DNA from: Viola odorata
Taxonomy: Eukaryota > Streptophyta > Magnoliopsida > Malpighiales > Violaceae
Assembly (NCBI GenBank): GCA_963691705.1
Contig: OY829544.1
Span: 42,181,917-42,245,916 of the forward strand
Length of the DNA: 64,000 nt
Reading direction: 5' to 3'
Within the stretch, counting starts at the first letter, position 1. Each line of letters starts with the position of its first letter. Shown here piece after piece: positions 11,420 to 24,200 of this stretch. Position numbers and translations under genes: made by a program. Below the pieces are notes generated by a model, which saw nothing but the letters and a program-made list of their open reading frames with translations, was not told the DNA's origin and did not search any database.

Positions 11420-13971
11420 AGACCAAGAATAAGATGGTAGAGAATTAGAAACGATAAAACAATCACAATAAAGAATCTCAGCAGAGACATGAGCAAGGTT
11501 ACAATGTTTAAACCATTCGATCATTGAAATATTATTCATTCCTATGCTTGCAGAATAGCTAAAGTTCTCTACATGCATCTTGGAAACTTTCATGCTGAAT
11601 GTCATCTACCGAATCATATGAAGTTGCGCCTTTGACATGGTTCAACAATAAACGAAGATAGAATATTTCACCTGCTGTGGGGTTGATGTAACCAATTCTC
11701 CTAACTGCCCCTTGTGATTTTTGGTTTCTCCTCCGTACCCACTATTTATCTGTTTTTTTCCAAACAAACTTATTTGGGAACTGAACATACGCCAAAGAAG
11801 GCGCATCAGGATGCATGAAATTAGTTTTGAACCACTCAGTCAACGTGCTCTTTTTATTTTTAGGCCGGTTAGCCAGTGTACTTATTGGTTTACCCCATTC
11901 GAACATAAAAGTTTGTTGATCCTAAAGGTGTATGTGCAAACGAATGACATTTGGTGCTCGAAAAGAGATGAAAATTGTTCAATCCTCTAAGATCCCTCAT
12001 ACGCTGTCAGGAAACGACATTGTATATACTCTGCAACCTCATTTGTTTCGACATTAACCAAACCTGCTCTCATTCTATCAGAACCCTTGCTCATATACTT
12101 GAATAAGTATTTGATAAGCAAGGACTGGCTGCATGCCTCAACATTGTTGTGTGCTTGATATTGAATGAGCAGTTGCCTGTTATATGGAACTAAATATTGG
12201 TTATCATAATATATTCCATCTTTGTTAACAGTAAATTGGCTTTTCCTTCGCATGTACCTAACAAACTCATTGTCCTCAATCACAGTTGCAGAAGTATAAG
12301 GCTTTGGAAACTTCTTTGTACACTTCCTATCTGCAATACAACTTACACCCGGCCTTGCATCTCCACCTGGCCCATGCAACATCAATTTTGTGACAATCTC
12401 ATAAGCCTCTAGGTGTTTAATAGGGGCTGGAATCTCAGCAGATATAACTGAATCTATATTCGTTGCTGTGCTGATTGAATCTATACCAATATGTGAGAAT
12501 GAGGCAAGCCTCTCTTTTGGAATTCAACTGTCCCAGCATCTGCATTTTAAATTAAAGTCGAGGTGATAAGTTATTGGTAATAATTAGAGTGAAATCTAAA
12601 GAAGGAGAAAGAAAAAGAGGAATGAGTACTAACGTGCAACTGTTTTGCCAAATGGTTTTCAGGAATTGATGAATGCTAGAAGGTCATCTAACTTTGTCTT
12701 AAATATTCTTGCAACAAGATGTGTTTTATCTTTAGGTTTTGCACCATGTGTTTTTTTTATGTTCCCTTTGAAGTTCTAGCCATTTAGGATTTGTAGTAAA
12801 TGTGATGAAAAGATTAGAAGTCCCAAAATGCCTACAAATTGCCATTGCATCTTACTAGTTTTTTATAAGATAATGCATACTTCATGATGGTGTAATATCA
12901 CTCTCTTCCCAACATCATATGTATTGTTGTCCCCTCTCATCATAGCATCACATACACTTTGGTAAACCTCAGAACGCAAATCATCCTGATTTTGTCGAAT
13001 GTAATCCAGTCAATCTTTCTCATTAGAGGAATAGACATCCACAATATATTGTTGAAGAAGCCGCCACCCTCATCTATGGCCCAAGGTCACCTGTCCTCTC
13101 TTGTATTTGGAATGCATAGAATGCTCTAATTGGAACCCGTTTTCTCTTGACCTCGATCTCTCTGTGTTGCTCCAGCTAATATTTAGATGATAACCATCAT
13201 TGGCAAATGGAAAGAGAGGGGGATATTGTAATGACATATATTTAGGGTGCAATTTGGACACCGTACTTAGGAGGCTAGACCTGTGTTGCACAACCAAATC
13301 CCTCTCAGCTTTAACCCGGCCAATGTCACCAACAATGAGGCAGCTAAATTATCTGAAATATTGTCACTGTAAACACACGTATCATATGACTTTTTATTGA
13401 AGATTTGCAACCTAATAGGAGTGTTTGGTGAGCTTGTCACACGTTCCTGTGCTGTACGAAATAATTTAACCAATTGATTATTTTGATCCAGCATTTTTCT
13501 AAACTTCTCCAAGATGGAAAGCCTGAGAGAATGCTTCCCAACTGACTCATCGAAGACTGCCATTCTATTCTGGATTTCATTATCTTTGTCGTAGATATAC
13601 AATTGTGCAAACTTGGGGCCGTGACCATGTTGAGGCAGTAATGACCCCATCTTATGATAGACTTGCCCTTAGATCTTGAACACATATGGGCCACTTCCAT
13701 TGTTAATTAAATGATCAATCTCAACTACCATGGATGTGAAAGCATAGACAGAGTTGTATGCCCTAATGGTTTGCTTGAAATGAGTTGAGGCAGCACCATT
13801 ATTTGAACCAAGCAGAGTTGTTAAAGGTTCTGGGCATGGCCGCTGCAATGAAAATGAAGCATTACCATTTGCACAACACCTACTGAACTTTGGATTTGAA
13901 ATTGAGCCTTTTCCTTTCAACCGCTCTGAAAGCCAGAACCTTGCCGAGCAGTATTGACACTCATAATCCAT
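11420..13971 (-). pseudogene. Helitron Rep (HUH endonuclease) domain gene, decayed and truncated
   Basis: The minus strand carries the Helitron N-terminal region in order. It begins at ATG 13971 (CQYCSARFW, then AFTSMVVEIDHLINNGSGPY). Next come GSLLPQHGHGPKFAQLYIYD (13650 down), a frameshifted block with VVQHRSSLL and LHPKYMSLQYPPLFPF, and WRLLQQYIVDVYS (about 13060). NLFITFTTNPKW (about 12800), GLPHSHILV (about 12510, the HUH-type His pair) and YLFKYMSKGSDR (about 12090, tyrosine/lysine motif) follow, and LLNHVKGATSYDS ends the recognisable part. It is broken by an in-frame TAA at about 13670, several later stops, and at least two frameshifts. A non-homologous gap near 12550-12640 may be an old intron. 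The SF1 helicase part is absent. It cannot encode a working transposase. Confidence 0.85.
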
Positions 13972-15062
13972 GTTCCCAAAGTCATGATAAGAAGTGGGTG
14001 GACATATTTATGAAGGAGAGAAATAGATTAAGACAACAAATTATACGAAATAACTCCTAAACTAAAGTGTGAGCAGGTGAACTCATTATTACAGCTATCT
14101 TGGTAAAAAGCTTGGCCTTTTGAAGCACTCCTGACTGGTATGCCAAAGCTAACATTTTTTCTAAATCGCTGCACCCTATGCTCTTGCAAAATTCACTGTC
14201 AGAACTGAACGAAGCAACACTTGAGTTGTCTTCTTCCATAAGAATATTATGTTGCAAAGAAGATATCTTATGACTGCACTCTCCAAGCAGAGAATCTGAA
14301 TAATGTTAGAAACAACATTAGTAGATGAAAATAATGATCAATGACTGTGTGTTCTACACAGTGGCCATCTCCAAATAAACAACCGTACTTTAAAGGAGAC
14401 AATTTGAATGTTGATATGAAATTAAAGGAAGAATACTTGAGGGCACACTATTGTGATGATATTATAACAACTCCAAAATTCATGAGGCCCATGAAACAGA
14501 CAGGAAATACAATAACTACTTTTAGTCCTGGACATGAAATTTGGGGAGTACCAACAACAGGAGCCGAATGTTGCAGGGATAATTCAGCCTCATGAGGGTG
14601 TGAGGCGGAATGATGTAATAATGAAGACACTGGACCTAACGCAGGTGGATGGCCTAAGGGTTGTTGGGGATCCCATTGAGTGGCGACTGTAGATGGAAAC
14701 ATGTGCATACAGGTGAGGATAATAACTTGATATGCACAACTTAAAAGTTGACCGCAATAAATTGAAAAGAAGTGGCCATTACATGGATTCGGTTGCGTGG
14801 AATGTAGTGGAAATATGTTGGTCCAAGGAAAAGCAGGACTATAATAATCATTAAACCCTATTTTCAGAAGGATTGCGACATGATATGAGTTAAAAAAAGG
14901 ACAAGCTACCAATAAGTGAACGAAACAAAGAAAGCGAGACACTAATCGAGCAAAGCTAGGAAAAGGAAACTCTGTGGAGATGCATGTGGATGTAATGGTT
15001 GCATCAACAAAAGACATAAATGTTAGAGAAAAATAGAAACAGAAGCAAATGGTTAAGTAAAA
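13972..15062 (-). other. Flank 5' of the Helitron gene, unassigned short frames
   Basis: Two minus-strand frames occur: 14057-14257 (66 codons, acidic/Ser-rich) and 14448-15017 (189 codons). The latter contains a Pro/His/Ser-rich stretch (QWDPQQPLGHPPALGP) that looks like part of a disordered host protein. Pro/Tyr-rich sequence of the same kind resumes beyond the inserted element at about 16320-16600. Helitrons often carry captured host gene pieces, which would explain this, but I recognise no source gene. Confidence 0.25.
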
Positions 15063-16309
15063 GGGTTAAGTCATTTTTTAGCACCTGCATTTCATTTGAC
15101 TGACTCATTTGACACCTGCTTCGGTCAAATGGTTTAAAAGGCACCTCCACTTGAAAGATATGACACATTTGACACTCGCCATTGACGCCGTCCGTCCTCC
15201 ACCGTTAAATACTGATGTGGCACGCCACGTGGCATGACACGTCATCAACATAATGACGTGGCATGCCACATCCGTAAAAAAAATCTTTTTCCTTTTTCTT
15301 TCTCTTTCTTTCTTTTTTTCTTCTCTCTTTTTCTTTTCTTTCTTTCTTTCACTCTCCTCTCATTTCTTTCACATGACCTCACTCTTTTCCTCTCTTTTTT
15401 CTTTTCTTTCTTCTTCCTCTCTTCTTCTCTATTTTGTTTTCTTCCCTTCCTCTTTGCTCTTAGAACAACAAAATACCACACACAAATACTCGGTGGAGAG
15501 GTGGCGGTTATGGGTAGTTGTTGTGGGTTTGATTTTTGAACGAGAAGGATATGGGTTTTGTGTGGTGGTTTGGTGGCAGCGGCGACAGGTAGTTTGGGGG
15601 AGGTATGGGGTGGTGATTTTTGGTTGATACTGTGGTGATGTGGCTAGGCATTGATGGTTTTAATTTTAATTTTGCAAAGGAGTTTAGTTGGTATTGTGGT
15701 GATGATGAGTTTGGTTTTGGTCGGATTTTAGGGGAGTGAGGTTGTCGGCAGCAATGGAGGAGGGTGAGAGTGATGGTGTTTTGGCCGGATTTTGAAGGAC
15801 CCGGTTTGGTGATGAACGGATCCGGATCCGGGTTGTGATGAACGAATCCGGATCCGTTCTTGTTTTTTCACAAATTAATTGTTTCTTGATTTAATCGTGC
15901 TAAAAGGGTTACTAATTATTTAATATTTTACATGTTTGATTAGATTTGAATCAAATGGTGGTTGCTAATTAATTGATTTTAATTGATTGGGAGGAGGATA
16001 GGAGTGGGGTTGGTGGCTGGTTGCCGTGGAAGAAGAAGAGAGAAAAAAGAAAGAAGAAAGAAAAGAAAAAGAAAAAGAAAAAATACTTTAATTAATATTT
16101 ACTGATGTGACATGCCACGTCATCATGTTGCCAAAAAATGCCACGTGGCGTGCCACATCAGTATTTAACGGTGGAGGATGGACGACGTCAATGGCGAGTG
16201 CTAAATGTGTCATCTTTCAAGTGGAGGTGCATTTTAAACCGTTTGACCGAAACAGGTACCAAATGAGTCAGTCAAATGAAGTACAGGTGCCAAAAAATGA
16301 TTTTAACCC
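15063..16309. mobile_element. Non-autonomous Mutator-like element with long inverted repeats, 1247 bp
   Basis: The element begins GGGTTAAGTCATTTTTTAGC and ends in the matching complement, TTAACCC. The inverted repeats remain alignable for about 200 bp, including the GTGGCACGCCACGTGG-type segment. They then continue as a polypyrimidine tract at the left (about 15282-15440) facing a polypurine tract at the right (about 16027-16085). The 9-bp direct repeat TAAGTAAAA flanks it exactly (15054-15062 and 16310-16318). Length of duplication and long TIRs are those of Mutator-like elements. The reading frames at 15234-15627 are low-complexity artefacts of the pyrimidine tract. No transposase. Confidence 0.88.
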
Positions 16310-17694
16310 TAAGTAAAAATAGGCGTAGAGATTGTTGAGTAATATTCACCATGTTGTTTAGGCCGGTGAGAAAGAATCGAAGCACCATAATCCTAGTGCA
16401 CCTTAGAATGGGCCACCATTGAAGCAAATGATGGACCCAATGGGGGGTAGTGTATTGTAGAAGGTGCATTTGGTGGGTATAACTGAGATGTGTAATGAGG
16501 AGGCAGTGGATAAAATCCAGGTGAATAATAAGGAGGGGCAGGGGATGGGTTTCAAACGGAAGTTGGCACAACCGTTGGACCAGCAGGACAGTAAGATCCA
16601 GGTCCCATATGGAATCCATGAGCAGCTATGAAAGCTGGGAAAGAAGCTGTAAAAGCAGAGAAGACGTTAAACAGAACGTAAAGATATAGTTTAATGACGC
16701 AAAACAATGAAAGGCACCATACGACTAAACATCTCAAGGAACGATGATAAGCCAACAATGACCTAAAAAGAAATGGGGAGCAAAAGAAGAAGATGGACCT
16801 GACCCCAAGAGGACAACACCACCAAAGCGACCTGAAAGAATAACAAAGCGGAAGCTGAAGGCAGAGAACCAGGATTATAGAAGCAGGCAGCGCACATGAA
16901 GCAAGATGAAGTAAACAACAGACAACCAATGAATAGAAGAAGAAAGAAGTAGAGCAGGACCTGAACTACCAATGGAGCATACAATGAATCTATTAGCCAG
17001 TATTAGGAAGAGCGGGGTGGATGGAATGAACAACTAACTAGCCTGCAAGAACAACGAGGGATGAATAGAGGAGATGAATTTTGATTGGGAGGAGAATGAT
17101 GAGAGAGTAGGAATGATGGTGTGACCGGGCAGGTGGTACACAAAGCTCTATGGTAGGAAGGATCGACCAACCCGCCGAAAAAATGCCAGACAAATCAACG
17201 GCGTAGACACTCTGATTTGAATAGACGAGGACACGTGCCGAGATCCTGTTGTTCCTGTTGTCACAAAGACACAAATGACACAACAATGAAGTGATAAGAG
17301 TTTGAAAGCAAGGACAAACGTCGCGCACAACAAGCTCATCTGCAGCCTATAGGCCAGTCAGCAGCCAGCTCATATCAATGCACAAAGCCGACCTGTAGTC
17401 ACTCAGGAGGCAACTCTTATATCCAAGGAGAAGCGAAAGAGCCGGTGTGTAAAGCCACAACAAACGCCTCTGAGGCTGATAACTAGATTGTGGCCAATGC
17501 CTCTGAAGGGTAGATGTTGAGTTAATTACAGTGTAACCACTATAGGATAAAGGAATCAATTTAATGAGTAAGGGCAGAAAAGGTTTTTCTGTGGCCACGT
17601 GGGCACCAATAATGAGATGAGGTGGCGTGCCTTATAGGAGTGTGGTGATAAAAGATGATGAATTCTTGTTTATATATGTACTTTTACATAAGTA
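16310..17694. other. No supported gene; unassigned Pro/Tyr-rich minus-strand sequence
   Basis: On the minus strand 16320-16620 reads as a Pro/Tyr/Gly-rich sequence (for example PPYYSPGFYPLPPHY) with two in-frame stops, perhaps a decayed exon of a disordered protein. From 16620 to 17640 frames are short and unremarkable. I cannot assign it; part may belong to the same Helitron. Confidence 0.25.
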
Positions 17695-17926
17695 CTCCCT
17701 CCGTTTGCCATTAAACGACTTTTACTATTTGGGCACGTATGTTAAGGAGTCCGGGTGATTTACTATTTGAGACAATTTTATCCCGAATTTTTTCCTGGGC
17801 GTACGTTAAGGATTAATGTACATTCGAAAAAAATTACGGATTTTTTTGGGGTCAAATAGTAAGTCATCTGGCTTCCTCGATATGCGTACCCAAATAGTAA
17901 GAGTCGTTTAAAAAAAACGGAGGGAA
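17695..17926. mobile_element. Stowaway-type MITE, 232 bp
   Basis: It begins CTCCCTCCGTTTGCCATTAAA and ends with the complementary GTCGTTTAAAAAAAACGGAG followed by GGAA. The flanking dinucleotide is TA on both sides (17693-17694 and 17927-17928). CTCCCTCCGT termini with TA duplication define Stowaway (Tc1/mariner) MITEs in plants. Inner sequence is a further inverted repeat around ACTATTTGGGCACG / CGTACCCAAATAGT. Confidence 0.88.
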
Positions 17927-20819
17927 TAGTATATAAGTGCTTATATCGGAATCTTTATTTTTAAACTTTAACGTAAATTTGTACCTCAACCATTATTCGA
18001 TCTTAATAAGGTATATTACAAGTTAAAATATGATTTAACTAAATAAATATACACATTTTATGTAGTCTTGAGTAATTAGTTTATTATTAACTGCTCTTCT
18101 ACAACACTTATTGTACACGAAGAAACTAATACTAAAAATGCTTGTTCAAACTTTGGTTGCCGTGATTTTTATAGGGTCTGTTTGGCAGTCCAGTTTAGTG
18201 GGGAAATGTTCAGTGGGAAAACAACATCTGGGAAACGGAGGGTGCTGTTTGGTAAAATAATTAAAAAAATTCTGTAGGAAAATGATATATGGGAAACGGA
18301 GGGTGTTGTTTGGTAGTCCAGTTTTCCAAAATTATGGTTTGGATGTAAAATGACCATAAAAGGCATAATTCATTTAGAGCGCTTGTCTTGATGCAACAAG
18401 AAGCAAATGATGATCAAGCCGATCATTATTCACAATTCTCTAAACATATGATAAGGGCACAATTCATTTCAATAAATACAATTAATTTTTTTAGTATTTT
18501 TATATATGTTTTTAATCAATTTATTTATAATCTAACATATACTACCTAATATTTATCTAATATCATAAATAAATTAAACTTATTAATACCATAAAAAATT
18601 TAAGTTATTAATACCATAAATAAATATTTATCTAATATAATAAAAAAATTCACTTATTAGCTTCGAAAATGGAATGAATTAACATTTTAAATCAATCTAT
18701 TTCTTTAAATAAATAATTAACATTTTATGTATAACCAGAATTAAAACTTCAAAGGGAAAAAAGTTAAATATTGAGCCACTATTTTAAAGTTAAGGATAGG
18801 CTAATTGTTGTGTTTAGGAGTCTTATAATTTTGTTATCAGATTAATTAAGTTATTACTAGTAAACATGCATATATGATCCCTATATTTTTATCCATTTGT
18901 GTACATTTTATTTGTTTTATTGTTAGATTAATTAACTTGCTGATAATGGCAATCTATTATCTGCTGATTAAATACTCTTGCCATTGTTTTTGTTGGAATT
19001 ATTTGTCTTCCAGCTTATAATTCACAAAATAACCAAGTTGTTGCACAGATGCTGGAAATCACCTTTATGTGTTGATTAATTATTTGTCATTCCTGCCTTT
19101 TTAGAACCATCAAAACATCGTATGTCTATATGCCTTGAAAGTTGCTGCACTGATGCTTGAAAACACCTTTACATCTATTCTGGACATGGCTGAAGTTCTG
19201 TACAGTAAGTATAGTCAAGAAAGAATAGAGCAGAGAAAAGAAAGTTTAACCTGTCAACCAAAAGATAGATTGCAAGATTCCTCGGGGATCATGTTAGAGA
19301 AAATTAACTTGCCTTTCCAGCAAGCATACAAACCATTCGTCACATTACCAGAAAAGTTAAAGAAAGTTTTCGAGACTTGGAATTTTAATTAATCCGATGG
19401 AAGAGGTTCTTCCTGGTGAAACCAGCATCTCTCTATCGACAAGTTTTCTTCTACACAGGCATAATAATCCCTGGTTTCAAAACATCCATCCAAATAAACA
19501 CTTCAATCTTCAGGAGATAACTCCCAATTGGGTACTATGCTATAACAACAAAACCAAAGAGGAGGTGCAGGGGAGAGCGTATTCAGCCACCAGTGCCTAT
19601 TTCTTTGCAGCAGCCTCTAGCTCCATTTTCTGAAGGTTCAGCAGCAAATCACTTGAATCGAGGAAAACCTTGTTGGATGAATTAGCAATGTTATGTGCAA
19701 TTTCTCTTGTTGGATGAATTAGCACTAGTAGCCTTGCCCTGTGAACCACATAGGGAGAAACAATTAGAACAGGGAACAACACAAACTAAATAGAATGCAA
19801 CTTATATGGTGAAAAACATGAAGGAAAGATGATCATACGGTTTCTTGAATAGGTTCTAAATGAAGGGAATAAAGAACTATGTCTCAGCCAAAGGCCATCA
19901 ATAACAGCCGACAATGCAGATGAGGTTATCAACAAAATGTCACCATATCAACAAAAAAAAGTAAAAAACAACAAACAATGATTTTCACAAATGCATTTTC
20001 TCCTTCATCGTTAGTTGAAAACATCCGTCAAGATTCAAATAATGTTTGCTTCAATCTTGTAATACTGCTACTAGTAACCAACACAGTACGTCTAGAATAA
20101 AATATACACCAACATGGAGAAGAACTTTTCCAGCTCTGCTGAAGATTTTGATCACCAGTTTTTCACATAAACTCCTACCACGCATTACTTAGGGAGATCT
20201 GGTCACGTAAAGAAACTCTAAATCACAAATCATGGCATCAAATAAAATTGCAAAAGAGTTCAAAAGTTACTGGCTATGATGTTTTGGCTATTACTTCATG
20301 CAGACGTTTAACAGATAAAAGCCATTCATAAGCAACAAACACGAGGAAGCCCCTAATTTTCACAGTCTAAACAGCATTCAGTTCCTTACAGCACAAAAGC
20401 AAGCAATGTGAGAGCATGGGTATCCCCAAAAATAAGAGAACAGTGCAAGGAACTGAATATATAAATGGTTATTGACAGTTTTATATATTACAGATTTGGA
20501 TTCATAGAATAAAGCTAACAATCCAATTCATCCACAAAATTAAACAGAATTAAGCAAAAATCCACTTTTGAAATTAAGCAAAAATCACCCACCAAATTAA
20601 GCAAAAATCCAGCAGATTTCAGGAACCAAATTAAGCAGAATTCCAGCACCAAATTAAGTAAAAATCAGCCACATAATCATTCCAAAATAAACACAGAATC
20701 AATCCAAAATCGACCCAACAATTAAACCTAATAATTCACCCAACAATTAACCTAAAATCAGCCACACAATTTAATGCGTAAAGACAAGTGATTCTGGACG
20801 AGGGTGTACCTTTCAAGGG

Positions 20820-20880
20820 AAGGAGAGCGTGCGCGATGGAGAAGGAGAGCGTGTGCGATGGAGAAGAAGAAGACTTGAAG
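20820..20880. repeat. Short tandem repeat of GGAGAGCGTGNGCGATGGAG
   Basis: Two adjacent copies of a unit of about 22 bp occur inside a purine-rich stretch. The minus strand of this stretch looks like a plant 5' leader. No associated gene was seen. Confidence 0.5.
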
Positions 20881-21260
20881 AAACGGACCGTCAGGAGATG
20901 AGGAAGCCCGCCGTGAGGAAGAAGAAGAGAGGAGGAATGGTGAGCGGCTTGCGTTGAGAGAAACCCTAGAATTTGAGAGAGAGGGAGAGAATGAGGGAAA
21001 TGAGGATAATTTTCAACATTAATATATGGTATGGATCGTAATTATTAAAAAACACTGAGGTTATTTTTGTCCAAATAATTTCCTCACCTCCATCCCGCAC
21101 CCTTGCCAAAATGCTCAGGTCCAGAATGGACCAATTGGGCTCATTCCCAAAATAGGGGTTTTGCTGGGTTGGCCACCCAAAAATTGGCATTTTCATTTGT
21201 TGAATGGTGTTTTACCAAACACTATTCAACTCATTTCAGTCTGGGAATGCTGGGTTGGGT

Positions 21261-24200
21261 AGGGCTGGCCAAAAATTCCGAGACCCGAATTTTCGATTTT
21301 TCCGACCCGACTTTTTCAAATTTCGGAAAAAAAAATTCGGGTCTCAGAAATTCGGGTATCGGAAATCGATACCCGAAATAAATGACGGGGTCGGGACGGG
21401 AATGATTTTCCTAAGTTCGGGTACCCCGAAAACCCGAACTTAGGAAAATAACATATAGGCTATTAGCCAGCCCAGCCCACTGTTGTTTTGCACCCTAACC
21501 CTAAGTGACTAAGTCCCTAACGCAGCATCGCTTTCTCTCATCTCCCTCGACAACCGACTCTCACCCTCACCCATCATCGTCTTCTTCCTCACCTCACCTC
21601 CATGGATCCATCGACCGAACAGTAAAACACCATCATCTTCTTCCTCAACTCCATTAACCGAACCCATAAAATGTCATTGCTTTCCATCGTCTTCCTCCAT
21701 CGATCGAACCGTAAAATACCATCGTCGTCCTCAATCGACCGACTGAACAAGCTCGTCTCATCAAGGTACTTTCTCCCTTCTATTTCTTTCTCTTCTTTTT
21801 CATGTTAATTATTTCTTGTATTCCTTATTTCATTGGATTTTTTTATATGAGGTTTTACTGTTTTATGATGTGTATTATCATTGCTGGGCATGTATTTTTT
21901 AAAATTAAACTGAGCAATGTGTATTATCATTGCTGGGCATGATGCGCATCAAGATTTCTGCATATTCTTCATAGTTGTTCAAAATTTCTATTTGTCCCCC
22001 AAGCTAGAGTATTCCCAACTGAAATAGTATGTTTGTTATCTCCCCATGGCGTTTTTCATAGTCTTTTATTTTGTCTTATGTTAATGTCTTTTATTGTCAT
22101 TTCATAAATTTTTCGATTTGCTAATGTATATGTATTTGCTTACTAATGTCCTTTAACAATGAAAACCTGTTGGGATGTAGGTCTACTTCTTTGGAATCAA
22201 ACAAGGCAACAGTGACTTGGAACAAAAAAGTCCCAGAGCAAGGCACAACTTCGAGAACCCTCGATAAGGTGATATTGTTTGCTTGGTATCATACAGCTTT
22301 AAATTCTTTAATTGAAGTTGCTATTATTCATCTTTTTCTTTTTGATCCATGTTTGAAGACATGAAACATGTCAATATGAATACTAGCAAGAATTCCAAGT
22401 GTGAATTGTTATCATTGCTGGGCATGCATTTGCTGTAAAAAATACTTGAAATGAAATAATTTAGAACAATGATAAAACAATGAAATAATTCCAAGTGTGA
22501 ACTGTTATATTCTCTGATTTTTGGAATAAAGTCCTCTCTCTCCTGACTTTTATTGAACATTGTGTATGTATCTGGGTATTTATTTACATCTCAATTCTTT
22601 CACACTCCCATGATATGGTCATCATGTGCTGATAATTTAGATATTTTCCTTACAAACAGCTTCCATCTATGCAATCAATGTGGTGTGATTGATCTTTCCT
22701 CTGTATAGAATCTATATATATATATATAGAGATGTATGTAACTATATATGTATGGATCTCTTTTCTTTCCTCTGTGTTTCAAATAGTTTGTATGCAGCCA
22801 TTTCCTTACGTCTTTGCTAGTCAGCATTATAGTTAATATTGATTGCATGAGAAATACTAATTTATGTGCATGAGAAATACTAATCTGATTTTCTGTTTTA
22901 TTAATTAGGAGGATGTCTGATAACATAGGAAATGTGGATCTGGTAATGCAAGATGTACAACAAGCAGCAGCTGCGGTGGCAGCGACAAATACACAAACTG
23001 AAGCTGCAGCGCCAAATACACAAACTGAAGCTGCAGCGCCACCAGCTACTGCTACGGTAAAGAAAGAGAAGAAAAGGAAGCAGATTGTTGGAAGATCAGT
23101 GGTGTGGAAGCAATTTGTAAAGCACCAAAATGAGGATGGAGACTGGAAAGGTACCTGTATTTACTGTAAAGCTGTTATTGCATGTGATACTAAGCTAGAT
23201 GGTACAAATGGCATGAGAAATCACATGAGAAGGTGTAAAGAGGTGCCCCATTCTAGTGACTATATGCAAACTGAAATGACAACATATGTAATGCCTGATG
23301 GTAGTAAAACTGTAGGACCTTGGAAGTTTGATCAAGAAGCTTCTAAGAGGGCTTTAGCACTAATGGTCATAGAGGATGAACTTCCTTTTAGGTTTGTAGA
23401 GGGTGCAGGGGAAAGTTCATGGCTACTGTGCAAAATAGGTTTGTAGTGCCTTCTAGGAAAACAATCAATAGGCTTTGTTATAAGATGTATGTTGAGGAGA
23501 AGTTGAGATTAAAAGGATTTTTGATGACTAATTGTGAAAGGGTTTCTATTACCACGGACACTTGGACATCTATTCAAAGGATTAACTATATGGTTATAAC
23601 TGCTCATTTTATTGAAAATGAATGGAATTTACAGAAAAAAGTGTTGAATTTTTGTCCAATCACTAGTCATAAAGGTGATGCTATAGGAAAGGCTATTGAA
23701 AAATGTTTGATTGATTGGGGAATTAAAAAAAGTGTTTACAATCACAGTAGATAATGCTAGCTCGAATGACTTAGTTGTTGCCTGGATTAGGAAGAGAATG
23801 AATCAGTGGGGTACAAGTATTTGTGATGGGGAGTTTGTTCATGTAAGGTGCATTGCACACATAGTGAATTTGATGGTATTGCATGGGCTTACAACTGTAG
23901 GAACCTCAATCATTAGGATTAGAGAGGCAGTAAGGTACATTAGACAGTCTCCATCTAGACTGTCTAAGTTTAAGGAGTGTGCAGAAAGAGAGCATGTTGA
24001 GTCTAAAGCATTGTTGTGCTTAGATGTGTGTACTAGGTGGAACTCCACCTATTTTATGCTTGAGTCTGCGTTGAAGTTTGAGAAAACCTTTGAGGCATAT
24101 GAGGATGTGGATCCCTTCTACAAGATTGAACTTGTGATGAAGGAAGAAAAAAGAAAGAATAAAGGAAAGCATAAATCAATTGATGAGGATTTGGCAGATA

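Noticed and set aside
15234..15627. Frames of 78-124 codons rich in Phe/Leu/Ser or Lys/Glu/Arg
   Set aside because: They are translations of a polypyrimidine/polypurine tract inside a Mutator-like element.
16552..17598. Cys/Leu-rich minus-strand frames suggesting membrane proteins
   Set aside because: They overlap each other in different phases, lack family motifs, and show no promoter or splice pattern.
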